Source of the DNA: an uncultured delta proteobacterium | Lineage (GTDB): Bacteria; Myxococcota_A; Polyangia; Polyangiales; Polyangiaceae | Length of the DNA stretch: 42,736 nt | Assembly (NCBI GenBank): GCA_903894755.1 | Contig: CAITRH010000042.1 | Span: 1 to 42,736 of the forward strand | Direction of reading: 5' to 3' | Part shown: positions 25,730 to 34,007 of the stretch, piece after piece | Position numbering within the stretch: the first letter of the stretch is position 1 | How the letters are laid out: every line of letters starts with the position of its first letter | The notes under the pieces: generated by a model | Told to the model about the DNA's origin: nothing | Database searches by the model: none | The model's input: the letters and a program-made list of their open reading frames with translations, nothing else | Program-made: the position numbers and the translations under genes

Positions 25730-27007
25730 TCACCGTCGCCCAGCATCGGCCGCACCGACCTCGCTGACCCCGGGCACGCCAAGAAGCTGCGGGACATCGA
25801 CCGCTTCCCCCAAGAAGGTTCGCCACTGCACTGTGTAACGTCCGCGCACGAGCCCCAAGAGCACCTCCCGTGCTCCCGGTGCAACCCACAGGAGCGCGAC
25901 TCCATCGACCCACACCGCAAGAAGCTGGTCGGTGCTGTTGACAAGCACAAGTCCAGGTTCGGTCGGGGACGCGTCCGGGGCGCTCGGTAGATCGACGGGG
26001 GCGGTGCGGAAGGTTGGAAGGTCGGAGCGCGGCACGAGGAGCTCGGCGGGGGGCAAGGGCAGGTCGGTGCCAAGGAAGGTGCCTACGGGGGGAGCGGACA
26101 GATCCTGGGGGCGCAGGTCGGCTCGGTGCTCGATGCTGAGAACGTCGAAGACGAGGCCGCCGCTAGGGGACCAGGAGAACGTGGCATGGAGAGGGAGCTC
26201 GTCGGGACCGCACACTGGAGTTGACGGAGCAGCGTTCAGGAAATCGAGAAGCGTTCGGCAGAGCAGGCTTGCGCTGTCGGTGGTTTCGCGGATTGTGGCG
26301 AGGTCGATGGTGGCTTTGCCCGCGCGGGTGTCCACCTGCACCCGTCGTGTGCGCAGGTTGTGAGCGCGGCTCCCTTCGCCCGAGAGACCTACGTACGCGG
26401 TGGCGAGCGGGGCAACATCGAGGCGACGTTCGCCGAAGAGCGCACGCAGCGAGCCTGGCGCAGCGAGGCGGTAGCCGTTGGTATCGGGCCACACGACGAC
26501 ATGTCCATAGCGGTCGGCCCGTGCGCGTAGCTCAGTGCCGACGGGCAAGACAAGGCCCGACGAGGCCACGACGATGCGAAGGCGTGATGCTGCGAGCTCG
26601 ATGAGAAGGCGTCCATCGGTCTTTCGGCGTGCGGCTTCGAGGGCTGGGGCGTTGAGCTCGGGGCTTTTGGTCCAGGCGGGCGTTTCGAGAGGACGGAGCG
26701 AGGCGGTAAGGCGTAGGCCGGCAAGGTCACAAGGCTCGCGAGACTCACGCGGCGCAGCGGCATCGCGAGGCCCCTCACGCACCTCGCGGGGGACCGAGTC
26801 GGCGGCGAGGGGACGATCGGCTCGAAACGGCAGCGGGATCACGGCAGCGTCCATTGGGCCTGGGGAGGCGGCGGTTCCGAGAGGGGTGCCCACGAGGACC
26901 ACGGGCTCGGCAGAGGCCTGGGGGCTGGCTGCAGCGTCGAGGGGCTCGGCGGCTCCGGAGCGGCATCCAAGGACAAAGAGCCATGCCGCGGCGTCGATTC
27001 GATTCAT
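25730..27007 (-). CDS. Hypothetical lipoprotein
   Basis: A 425-aa product starting MNRIDAAAWLFVLGCRSG, with the lipobox Cys at 15. A low-complexity Ala/Pro segment extends to about residue 95. The rest contains alternating beta-type segments (LVLPVGTELRARADRYGHVVVW) without a recognised family. The C-terminal part (ALLWVAPGAREVLLGLVRGRYTVQW) resembles short carbohydrate-binding or PEGA-like beta repeats, as a weak guess. It is divergent from dnaJ with 53 bp between starts and converges with the LysM gene. Confidence 0.7.
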   Translation of the reverse strand: MNRIDAAAWLFVLGCRSGAAEPLDAAASPQASAEPVVLVGTPLGTAASPGPMDAAVIPLPFRADRPLAADSVPREVREGPRDAAAPRESREPCDLAGLRLTASLRPLETPAWTKSPELNAPALEAARRKTDGRLLIELAASRLRIVVASSGLVLPVGTELRARADRYGHVVVWPDTNGYRLAAPGSLRALFGERRLDVAPLATAYVGLSGEGSRAHNLRTRRVQVDTRAGKATIDLATIRETTDSASLLCRTLLDFLNAAPSTPVCGPDELPLHATFSWSPSGGLVFDVLSIEHRADLRPQDLSAPPVGTFLGTDLPLPPAELLVPRSDLPTFRTAPVDLPSAPDASPTEPGLVLVNSTDQLLAVWVDGVALLWVAPGAREVLLGLVRGRYTVQWRTFLGEAVDVPQLLGVPGVSEVGAADAGRR

Positions 27008-27060
27008 CTGGATTGGTCACTCCCCTGGCAACGTTTCATGGTACTGGCGCGCTATCTCGA

Positions 27061-28185
27061 ATGTCACAAAGTCAACGGGATCATTATGAGGTGCTCGGAA
27101 TCGGTCGCGGGGCGACGCCTGAGGAAGTCAAGGCGGCGTTTCGGAAGCTGGCGTCCCAGCATCATCCTGATCGAAACCAAGGCGATCCGAACGCGTCGAC
27201 GCGGTTCAAGGAGCTCAACGCGTCGTATCAGGTGCTGAGTGATCCGCAGCGTCGCTCGCTCTACGATCGGTTTGGTCATAAGGCCGAGGCGCCTGGCTCG
27301 CCATTTAGTGCGGGGAGTCCTTTCGAGGGGGGGGTGGTGGACCTCGGCGACTTGGGGTTTGACGGAATCCTCGGGGATCTGCTCGGGGCGTTTGGGGTGG
27401 GACGGGGCGATCGAGGCGATCTCAAACAGGACCTCGAGGTGAGTTTCGAGGAGGCGGCCTTCGGCTGCACGAAGGAGCTTCGTTACGATCGGGTGACGAG
27501 CTGTGCCGAGTGCCGAGGGAGCGGGGCGGCCGCGGGGAGCGTTCCGGAGTCGTGCAGCGCGTGTCATGGGCGGGGTCGAGTGCGCTTTCAGCAGGGGTTT
27601 CTTCCCATTGCTGTGGAGCGAACCTGCCCACGCTGCCGAGGAACGGGACATCTTGTGCATGACGCCTGCACGACGTGCCGCGCGAGTGGGCTTGTGACGA
27701 GTGCAAACACCCTGGAGGTAACGATCCCACCTGGGGTCGAATCGGGGGCGACGCGCCTGGTGACCGGAGCAGGAAACCGTCCTCGCACCGATCGACCTGC
27801 GGGAGATCTCGAGATTACGATTCACGTCCGGCCCCATCCTTTTTTCCGTCGGGTCAACGACGATGTGACGTGTCATGTGCCCATCAGTTTTGTCCAGGCG
27901 GCGCTCGGGGCGGAGGTGGATGTCCCGACGTTGGATGGCAAGGGCAAGCTGCGGGTGCCAGCGGGGACCCAACCTGGCAGTGTGCTTCGTTTGAGGGGCC
28001 AAGGGGTTCCGCATCGCGGGGGGGTAGGGCGGGGCGATCAGAGGGTCGAGGTGGCACTCGAGGTGCCAACGTCGCTGTCACCCCGTCAGCGCGAGCTTCT
28101 CGAGGCGTATGCCAAAGAGACCGGCGAAGACGTGCTTCCCCAGCAGAAGTCGTTTATGGACAAGCTCAAGGAGCTGTTCGACTGA
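27061..28185 (+). CDS. dnaJ: DnaJ-type co-chaperone (Hsp40)
   Basis: A 374-aa type I Hsp40 that stimulates DnaK ATPase and presents unfolded substrates. The start at 27061 gives the J domain at residue 6 (RDHYEVLGI) with HPD at 35-37. A Gly-rich segment spans 75-120. Four zinc-binding motifs follow at 148-155, 165-172, 189-196 and 203-210; the fourth is CTTCRASG with Ala in place of Gly. The C-terminal substrate domains end in KLKELFD. No dnaK or grpE is in the window. An open frame extends upstream, but it is antisense to the lipoprotein gene. Confidence 0.93.
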   Translation: MSQSQRDHYEVLGIGRGATPEEVKAAFRKLASQHHPDRNQGDPNASTRFKELNASYQVLSDPQRRSLYDRFGHKAEAPGSPFSAGSPFEGGVVDLGDLGFDGILGDLLGAFGVGRGDRGDLKQDLEVSFEEAAFGCTKELRYDRVTSCAECRGSGAAAGSVPESCSACHGRGRVRFQQGFLPIAVERTCPRCRGTGHLVHDACTTCRASGLVTSANTLEVTIPPGVESGATRLVTGAGNRPRTDRPAGDLEITIHVRPHPFFRRVNDDVTCHVPISFVQAALGAEVDVPTLDGKGKLRVPAGTQPGSVLRLRGQGVPHRGGVGRGDQRVEVALEVPTSLSPRQRELLEAYAKETGEDVLPQQKSFMDKLKELFD

Positions 28186-28316
28186 GTCGAACTGTGCGGA
28201 CGCGTCATGCAGACCGCGCAGCGTCACGCAATTCGTGCGCTCGGAGCGGAACTGGAACGGCCGAACGGTGTCGAGAACTTGCCTATATCTGAGCGGCAGC
28301 GGGTCACGGTGGTGTC

Positions 28317-28328
28317 GTCAGGCCTGAC
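28317..28328. promoter_or_regulatory. 12-bp palindrome upstream of second RIC gene
   Basis: GTCAGGCCTGAC is a perfect palindrome 54 bp before the ATG at 28383. It is a candidate operator. It differs from the site upstream of the paralogue at 16455-16473. Confidence 0.3.
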
Positions 28329-28382
28329 TACATTGTGAGCATGAAGTGTGCAACCGCTCCCGCCGCAGTTTGGGAGGACACC

Positions 28383-29258
28383 ATGAACATCGGCCTGACA
28401 ACTCCAGTAAAGACCATCGCGTTGGGCAACGCCAAGGCAATGGATCTGCTTGACGAATGGCGCATCGACTATTTCTGTCGGGGGGACGACACGCTGGAGC
28501 AGGCGTGTGTTGCGGCCGGTGCGAACTGCAAAGAAATTCTCCCCATTCTGACCGCCCTGTTTGGCCAGACCGGCGAAGGAGAGGCACGGGATTGGCGACG
28601 GGCGGGGGTCAACGAGCTTATCGACCATGTGGTGTCGGGCTACCACGTGAGGACTCGGTCGAAGATTGCCGAGGTTGAGGATCTTCTTCGCGCACTCGAG
28701 CCAGCCTGGGGCGATGGGCCGGCAGAACCCGAGTTGCCGCTGGCGGCGGGGCTTCTCGACGCGTTTCGAGAAGCGGCGCGTCGGATTACAGCGCAGATGG
28801 ATCACGAAGAAGGCGCGGTGTTTCCGCGCATCGGGGCCATGAAGCGGTTTCGCGAGGGGCGAGGGCCTCTTCCACCGCCGTGTGACGAGAGCCTGACCGA
28901 TTGCATCGCGTCCATTCGGATCGAGCACGAGGCGATCGCGGTACCCTTGCGGGTCCTTCGCGATAGCCCGTCGACGCTGCGGGGCGATCATGAAGGTGGG
29001 GTGGTGCTCGAAGCAGCATTTCGTCGTTTCCGAATTGGAGTCCAGCGGCAGATTCACCTCGAAGGCAACGTGCTTTTCCCAAGGGCGCTCAGTCTAGAGC
29101 CGGAAAGCGCACTCCCGCCCCCGTCAAGCAGCCGTTGGCCGACCACGGTGCGGGCCGAGTCGCGAAGCTCGTGGCCGCCGGCTCCAAGATCCGAACCTAC
29201 GATCGCAATCCCCGCGAGAACCCAACGCGACGCCACCTGGTCGCGTACGGCCCGCTAG
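28383..29258 (+). CDS. RIC/ScdA-type iron-sulfur cluster repair protein
   Basis: A 291-aa di-iron protein of the RIC family. The start is set by GGAGGA five bases before ATG 28383, nearly the same leader as in the paralogue at 15735-16421. Residues 10-58 are a ScdA_N (DUF542) domain with Cys32 and Cys42 (YFCRGDDTLEQAC). The hemerythrin-like domain holds NELIDHVVSGYH (His82, His88), MDHEEGAVFPRI, IEHEAIAVPL (His182) and RQIHLEGNVLFP. In the HMxxEE position the His is Gln138. The last 50 residues after the domain are Pro/Ser/Arg-rich and lack conservation signals, so the true C-terminus is uncertain. Repair after nitric oxide or oxidative stress is inferred. Confidence 0.85.
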   Translation: MNIGLTTPVKTIALGNAKAMDLLDEWRIDYFCRGDDTLEQACVAAGANCKEILPILTALFGQTGEGEARDWRRAGVNELIDHVVSGYHVRTRSKIAEVEDLLRALEPAWGDGPAEPELPLAAGLLDAFREAARRITAQMDHEEGAVFPRIGAMKRFREGRGPLPPPCDESLTDCIASIRIEHEAIAVPLRVLRDSPSTLRGDHEGGVVLEAAFRRFRIGVQRQIHLEGNVLFPRALSLEPESALPPPSSSRWPTTVRAESRSSWPPAPRSEPTIAIPARTQRDATWSRTAR

Positions 29259-29273
29259 GGGCTCCTCCCCTCC

Positions 29274-32200
29274 TTGCTGCTCCCCAGTCTTTCCACTGCT
29301 CCCAAGAACCCACCCACATCAGGCATAGCGACCGAGGGAAGCGTCGGGGCGAAGCCGCATATTCGGCCCCCCGCAGGGCGCCAGTGGTCCCGAACGCTCG
29401 CTAGGTTCTTCTGCGCCCTCTTCGCCTGCATCGGGGTCTTGCCCTTTGCCGTCATGACGCTTCTTAAATGGAGCGGCCTCCGAAACTGGGCGGCCGACCA
29501 AACCACCGCCATCCTCCATCAACAAGGCATCGTCGCCCGCTACAACCTCGATGTCCAGGTGATCCCCCTCGCCCTCGAGCTCACCAACGTCCGCGTCGAC
29601 TCTGTTGACGGTGGCGACCCGCTCCTCTTCGCTAACCGCGTCACCGTCCGCCCTCGCCTCTTCTCGCTCCTAAACGGTAAATTCACCATCGACCACGTCG
29701 ACATTGACTCGCCTCGTATCCGCGTCGTCCTGCGCTCAGGCAAACTCGTCAACCTCCCCATCGAGCTCCCCAAGTCCGAGCCGGACCCCACGAACAAATT
29801 TGAAGTCCCCTTCAATGTCTTCGCCGTCACCGACGCAAGCATCGACCTCGACGTTGACGGCGCCAGGCTCTTTGCCTCCGATATCGACATCGACGTCAGC
29901 GCAGAATCCGAAGGTTCCGGCGGTTCGATCCTCGAGATCGCCCTTCACGCAGGCAAAGCCCGATTCCAACTTGCACGCGTGGTTGGCGACAAGGGCGACC
30001 AGGACAACCAGGGCGGCACCGCTCCCACGGTCCATGTCGACGACGACGCGTTGTGTTTCATCGACGCTCGCCTCCGCTACGAGCCAAACCGCATCACCGT
30101 GCGACGCTTCACGGCCACAGGCTCCGTCGATCTCGACCCCTTCCCCGACACCACACCTCGCTGCGACCTCGACCTCACTGACAAACGGCGCGTCGAAGTC
30201 GAAATGAACTACGTTCGCGTGTTCCTTCCGCCAACCCACGACGACAAGCTTCGCGTCGACGCTCGCCGGATCCGCGCTCGCGCCCCCCTCGCCCTCGCCC
30301 AACGTGCCGTGTCCCTTCCCGAAACCGACGGCTGGATCGGGCTCGACCTCGGCGGTCAATACACCGGCACGACCATGCTTCCGGAAATCTCCGGAACCCT
30401 CGAGGCCCACGACATCAAGCTCGATCACTTCCGCTTTGCCCAGGAGATCCACGCAGACTTCGCCATCCAGCGCGACATCATCCGCAGCAAAAGCCTGGTC
30501 GTACGCATCGCCGACGGGGAAGCGGCCCTCTCGAACGTCGTCGTCAAAGACCTTGCCCGCGGCGGCGCCATCGAAGCCTCCGCCATGCTTCGCGGAATCA
30601 ACTTCACCTCCCTCATGCGCGACCTCGGCGTCCATCCCCACTCCTACGTCGCCTGGGACATCAAAGACATCTCCCTCCCCAAGCTTCGCGGCACCTTTGT
30701 CCCCCTCAAGCTCGACGCCGACTTCGTCGCCCACACCACAGGGTTTGCCATCTACGACCACCCCGCCACAGACCCCGCCCGCGCCCGCCTCTTCGGCCTT
30801 GGCACAGCCGACATCACCGCCCACCTCGCCGTGCGTCCCAATGCCGTCGAGTTCCAAAGAGCCAATGTGCGCGTCGGCGGCGCTAGCCATGTCGAAGGCG
30901 CGTTCGTGTCGCTCGGGTTCGATGAGCAAATCCGTGCCGAGGTCCCTCATGCCCATGTCGATCTCGCTGACATCACGCCGGTGGGGGCCGTGCACATGGG
31001 AGGCAAAGCCGACCTTGAATTCCACATGGGGGGCAAGTTCAGTCACCCCACTCCCGAAGGGGAAATCCGCAACTTCGAAGACTTCTCTGTCGCCGACCTG
31101 CGCTTTGGCAATCTGTCGTCGGGACGGTTCAAGCTCGATGTCTCCGGGCCTGTCCTCGACCTTAGCGGTGTGCGGGCAAAGAAGGGGGCGAGTCCCTACG
31201 AAGTCCCGAGTGTCCGCTTGGACTTTGGACGCCACGGAGGTGGCTTCGTGGTTGACGCCCTTGCCACTTCCACAGGCCTTGGACTGCGAGACCTCTTTGC
31301 CATGTTCAAGTTGGAGGACGACCCCCGTTTCGAGGGGCTCGACGCTAAGCTTGCAACCCGCGGCCTTGCCCGGGTCCATGTTGCCATCGGAGGACCCGAA
31401 GACCGCTGCCGCGGCGGCTTGATCCAGATTGAAACGCGCCTGAGGACCTTCGATATGAACCTCTTCGGAGAGCGCTTCGACCAAGGCGAGGCAGAGCTGC
31501 GCATCGATTGGACAGACCGACGTCCTGGCCTCGTAGGCGCTGACATTGAAGTCCCATCGCTGCTCTTGGTGAAACGAACTCCAGAGGGAGCCTCGGGCAC
31601 CATTGCAGGTTCCGCCGCCCTGCGCACTGGAGGAGCACTGTCAGCAAACTTCGTGATCGAAGGGATTCCAATCGCTTCCCTAAACAGCCTCAGTGTGTCC
31701 TCCACCGTGGTCGACGGGCGCATCTCCGGCGTCGCGCAGGCTCAAGGGACCCTCGACGAGTTCTCCCAAGGTGGCTTCACAGTGGAAGCCGACGTCGACG
31801 TGACCCCCGTGCGCATTCGACGTCGCGCAGTGCTTGGCAAATCGCGTGTCCACCTCACCATGACCGACGCTGCGGCGCAGACGCCAGTATCCGATGATAA
31901 GAGCGGCTGTGGACGTCCCATCGGCCGTCCCTTTGACAAAAAGGCCTTCCTTGCAGACCGATCGAGTCGCGGAAGCTACACGGTGGACGGGACCCTGCTT
32001 GATGGACAAGTACGTCTTCGCAAGGTATCGCTGACGCGGGCTAAGGCGCCGGTGCTCACGGGACGGGTGGAAGTGCGCGCCCTTGACCTCGGCACACTAT
32101 ACCGAGCCTTGCACAGTCCCGAGCGCGCTGGCGAAACCAGTAGCTCAGAGTTTTCTGGTGAAATATGGGGAGACCTTGCCCTTGACGATGTCCCGCTGCG

Positions 32201-33833
32201 GGATCTTGCCAACGCGCGCGCCCGGTATTTCCCTGGGGTCACCGTGATCGAGACCAGCGGGGCACGTCTTGCGTTGGTTCCTCCCAAGTTGCCAGTGTTG
32301 GTGCAGGGGGACATGCTCACGTTACCCGGTGAGCTCGAGGCACGGCTGCAGACGTCGGCTGGATTGAGCAGTGGCGTAAGGGTGACTGGAGGCCTTCAAG
32401 ACCTGAGCAAAGCGGACCCGCAGATCGGAGTGCGACTGGTGTTGGATCCGCTGGATCTTTCCGTAGTGCCGAAGTTTGTCCCCAAGGTCGAACGGGCGTC
32501 AGGGACAGTCCGCGGGGAGGTCACGATGACCGGATCGCTGCAAGCGCCGAAGGTTTCAGGCGAGTTTTCGCTGCGAGCCGACGATCTTGATATCCGCGGG
32601 TTGCAGGGGGGTCTCAGCGATGTCGTGCTGGACGCCAAGGCGAGCGAGAGGGAAATCGAGGCAACCGGTTCGGCGAGCTTGGCGGGGGGGACCTTGGCGT
32701 TTCGAGCTGCAGTCCCGCTTCGAGGGTTTGCATTCGGGAACGTCGACGCCATGTTTGGTCTTCGCAACATCAGCCTGACTCCCGCGGACGGGATTTCGGC
32801 AACGTTGGATGCGGACCTAGCCATGAAGATCGACACGTCCGACCCCACCGTGCTTCCTCACCTAAGAGGGGAGATCACGTTGAAGTCCTTCGACTACACG
32901 CGTCCCATCGTGCTTGCATCGGACTTCGCGAGTCTGGGGGGACGTACCAAGCGCACGGTGGTGGAGTCCTATGATCCGTCTCTGGACACGCTGACCTTTG
33001 ACTTGCGACTAACCGCGCGTCAACCGCTCCGTGTCCGCAACAACCTTGTAGACTTGTCGCTTGGCATTGATTCCAACGTACTCGAGGTGAGCGGCACCAA
33101 CCAGCGGTTTGGGTTGCGAGGGGGGCTTAAGACCAATGCTGGGGGACGGTTTCGATTTCGGTCGAACGACTTCGATATTCGCCAGGGGCTCATTCGGTTC
33201 GACGATCCGACGCGCATATCTCCCAATGTCGACGTGGTGGCGGTGACCGAATACCGGCGGTCGACGGACAGCTCGGCGGGGGCGAGCTCGGTAGCGTCGG
33301 CGGGAGTGGCGGGAGTTGGGTCATCGCGGGGGGGGGCATTGTGGCGCATTGCGCTTCATGCATACGGCGACACGGAAAGGTTACGACTTGACCTGACGAG
33401 CGAGCCACCGCTGTCGCAAGAGGATCTGCTTTTGCTGCTTACGGTGGGGATGACGCGTGCGGAGCTTGATCAGCTACAGGCGGGATCACTGGGGGCGAGT
33501 CTTGCGTTGAACTACCTAGGTGCGGCGAGTGGGGCGGACCGACTGGTACGGGAGGCGATTCCACTGATCGACGATTTCCGGTTTGGAAGTGCCTATTCAT
33601 TGCGTACGGGGCGGACCGAGCCGCAGCTCACGCTGGGCAAGCGGATCACGGACTCGGTGCGGGCGACCGTGACGACAGGGATTGCAGAAGATCGACAAGT
33701 GCGGTCGGACATTGAGTGGCGTCTAGGGCAGCGGTTCAGCGTGCAGGGGTCTTACGACAATGTGTACGATGTGACGTCGTCGTCGCTTGGAAACGTTGGG
33801 GTGGACCTGCGGTATCGTCTCGAGTTCCGTTGA
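29274..33833 (+). CDS. tamB: TamB-like translocation/assembly module protein (DUF490)
   Basis: A 1519-aa envelope-spanning protein. One membrane segment near residues 43-65 anchors a very long beta-rich periplasmic domain with AsmA-like features at the start (LELTNVRVDSVDGGDPLLFA). The C-terminal DUF490 region (about 1100-1519) contains GGLKTNAGGRFRFRSNDFDI, SQEDLLLLLTVGMTRAEL and the closing beta strands LGNVGVDLRYRLEFR. TamB-type proteins move lipids or outer-membrane proteins between membranes, commonly with a BamA-family partner TamA; none is in the window. The start is a TTG with no nearby ATG, 15 bp after the RIC gene. It ends against copy 2 of the palindromic element. Confidence 0.85.
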   Translation: MLLPSLSTAPKNPPTSGIATEGSVGAKPHIRPPAGRQWSRTLARFFCALFACIGVLPFAVMTLLKWSGLRNWAADQTTAILHQQGIVARYNLDVQVIPLALELTNVRVDSVDGGDPLLFANRVTVRPRLFSLLNGKFTIDHVDIDSPRIRVVLRSGKLVNLPIELPKSEPDPTNKFEVPFNVFAVTDASIDLDVDGARLFASDIDIDVSAESEGSGGSILEIALHAGKARFQLARVVGDKGDQDNQGGTAPTVHVDDDALCFIDARLRYEPNRITVRRFTATGSVDLDPFPDTTPRCDLDLTDKRRVEVEMNYVRVFLPPTHDDKLRVDARRIRARAPLALAQRAVSLPETDGWIGLDLGGQYTGTTMLPEISGTLEAHDIKLDHFRFAQEIHADFAIQRDIIRSKSLVVRIADGEAALSNVVVKDLARGGAIEASAMLRGINFTSLMRDLGVHPHSYVAWDIKDISLPKLRGTFVPLKLDADFVAHTTGFAIYDHPATDPARARLFGLGTADITAHLAVRPNAVEFQRANVRVGGASHVEGAFVSLGFDEQIRAEVPHAHVDLADITPVGAVHMGGKADLEFHMGGKFSHPTPEGEIRNFEDFSVADLRFGNLSSGRFKLDVSGPVLDLSGVRAKKGASPYEVPSVRLDFGRHGGGFVVDALATSTGLGLRDLFAMFKLEDDPRFEGLDAKLATRGLARVHVAIGGPEDRCRGGLIQIETRLRTFDMNLFGERFDQGEAELRIDWTDRRPGLVGADIEVPSLLLVKRTPEGASGTIAGSAALRTGGALSANFVIEGIPIASLNSLSVSSTVVDGRISGVAQAQGTLDEFSQGGFTVEADVDVTPVRIRRRAVLGKSRVHLTMTDAAAQTPVSDDKSGCGRPIGRPFDKKAFLADRSSRGSYTVDGTLLDGQVRLRKVSLTRAKAPVLTGRVEVRALDLGTLYRALHSPERAGETSSSEFSGEIWGDLALDDVPLRDLANARARYFPGVTVIETSGARLALVPPKLPVLVQGDMLTLPGELEARLQTSAGLSSGVRVTGGLQDLSKADPQIGVRLVLDPLDLSVVPKFVPKVERASGTVRGEVTMTGSLQAPKVSGEFSLRADDLDIRGLQGGLSDVVLDAKASEREIEATGSASLAGGTLAFRAAVPLRGFAFGNVDAMFGLRNISLTPADGISATLDADLAMKIDTSDPTVLPHLRGEITLKSFDYTRPIVLASDFASLGGRTKRTVVESYDPSLDTLTFDLRLTARQPLRVRNNLVDLSLGIDSNVLEVSGTNQRFGLRGGLKTNAGGRFRFRSNDFDIRQGLIRFDDPTRISPNVDVVAVTEYRRSTDSSAGASSVASAGVAGVGSSRGGALWRIALHAYGDTERLRLDLTSEPPLSQEDLLLLLTVGMTRAELDQLQAGSLGASLALNYLGAASGADRLVREAIPLIDDFRFGSAYSLRTGRTEPQLTLGKRITDSVRATVTTGIAEDRQVRSDIEWRLGQRFSVQGSYDNVYDVTSSSLGNVGVDLRYRLEFR

Positions 33834-33860
33834 TTGCGCCGCAGTACCGCAGGGGCAGGT

Positions 33861-34007
33861 TAAACCACGTCCAGATCGAACCCGCCATTTCTGCCAGACG
33901 AGGTTTGGCCGAGGAGCCCGCGCAGCGTACTCGACGTACATGAGCAGGCACCGCAGGCCAAAACGGAGTATGGCGGGAATGGCGGGTTTCGAGATGGGCG
34001 TGGTTTA
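33861..34007. repeat. Full 147-bp dispersed palindromic element, copy 2
   Basis: The same palindrome as at 17175-17323, with about 90 per cent identity by eye. The left end is TAAACCACGTCCAGATCGA and the right end is the complement of TAAACCACGCCCATCTCGA. The centre is CGTACTCGACGTAC. It lies between the convergent tamB and acyl-CoA dehydrogenase genes, and its TTA end (34005-34007) is the dehydrogenase stop codon. Confidence 0.92.

Noticed and set aside
28207-28338. 43-codon open frame starting MQTAQRHAIRALGAEL
   Set aside because: No ribosome site, and it runs through the palindrome upstream of the RIC gene; likely chance.
29100-29270. tRNA gene between the RIC and tamB genes
   Set aside because: No cloverleaf or TTCRANY-type arm could be found there or elsewhere in the window by reading.
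29736-31484. 582-codon open frame antisense to tamB
   Set aside because: Mirror of the TamB frame in GC-rich DNA, with no motif or start signals; the TamB frame is continuous and of family length.
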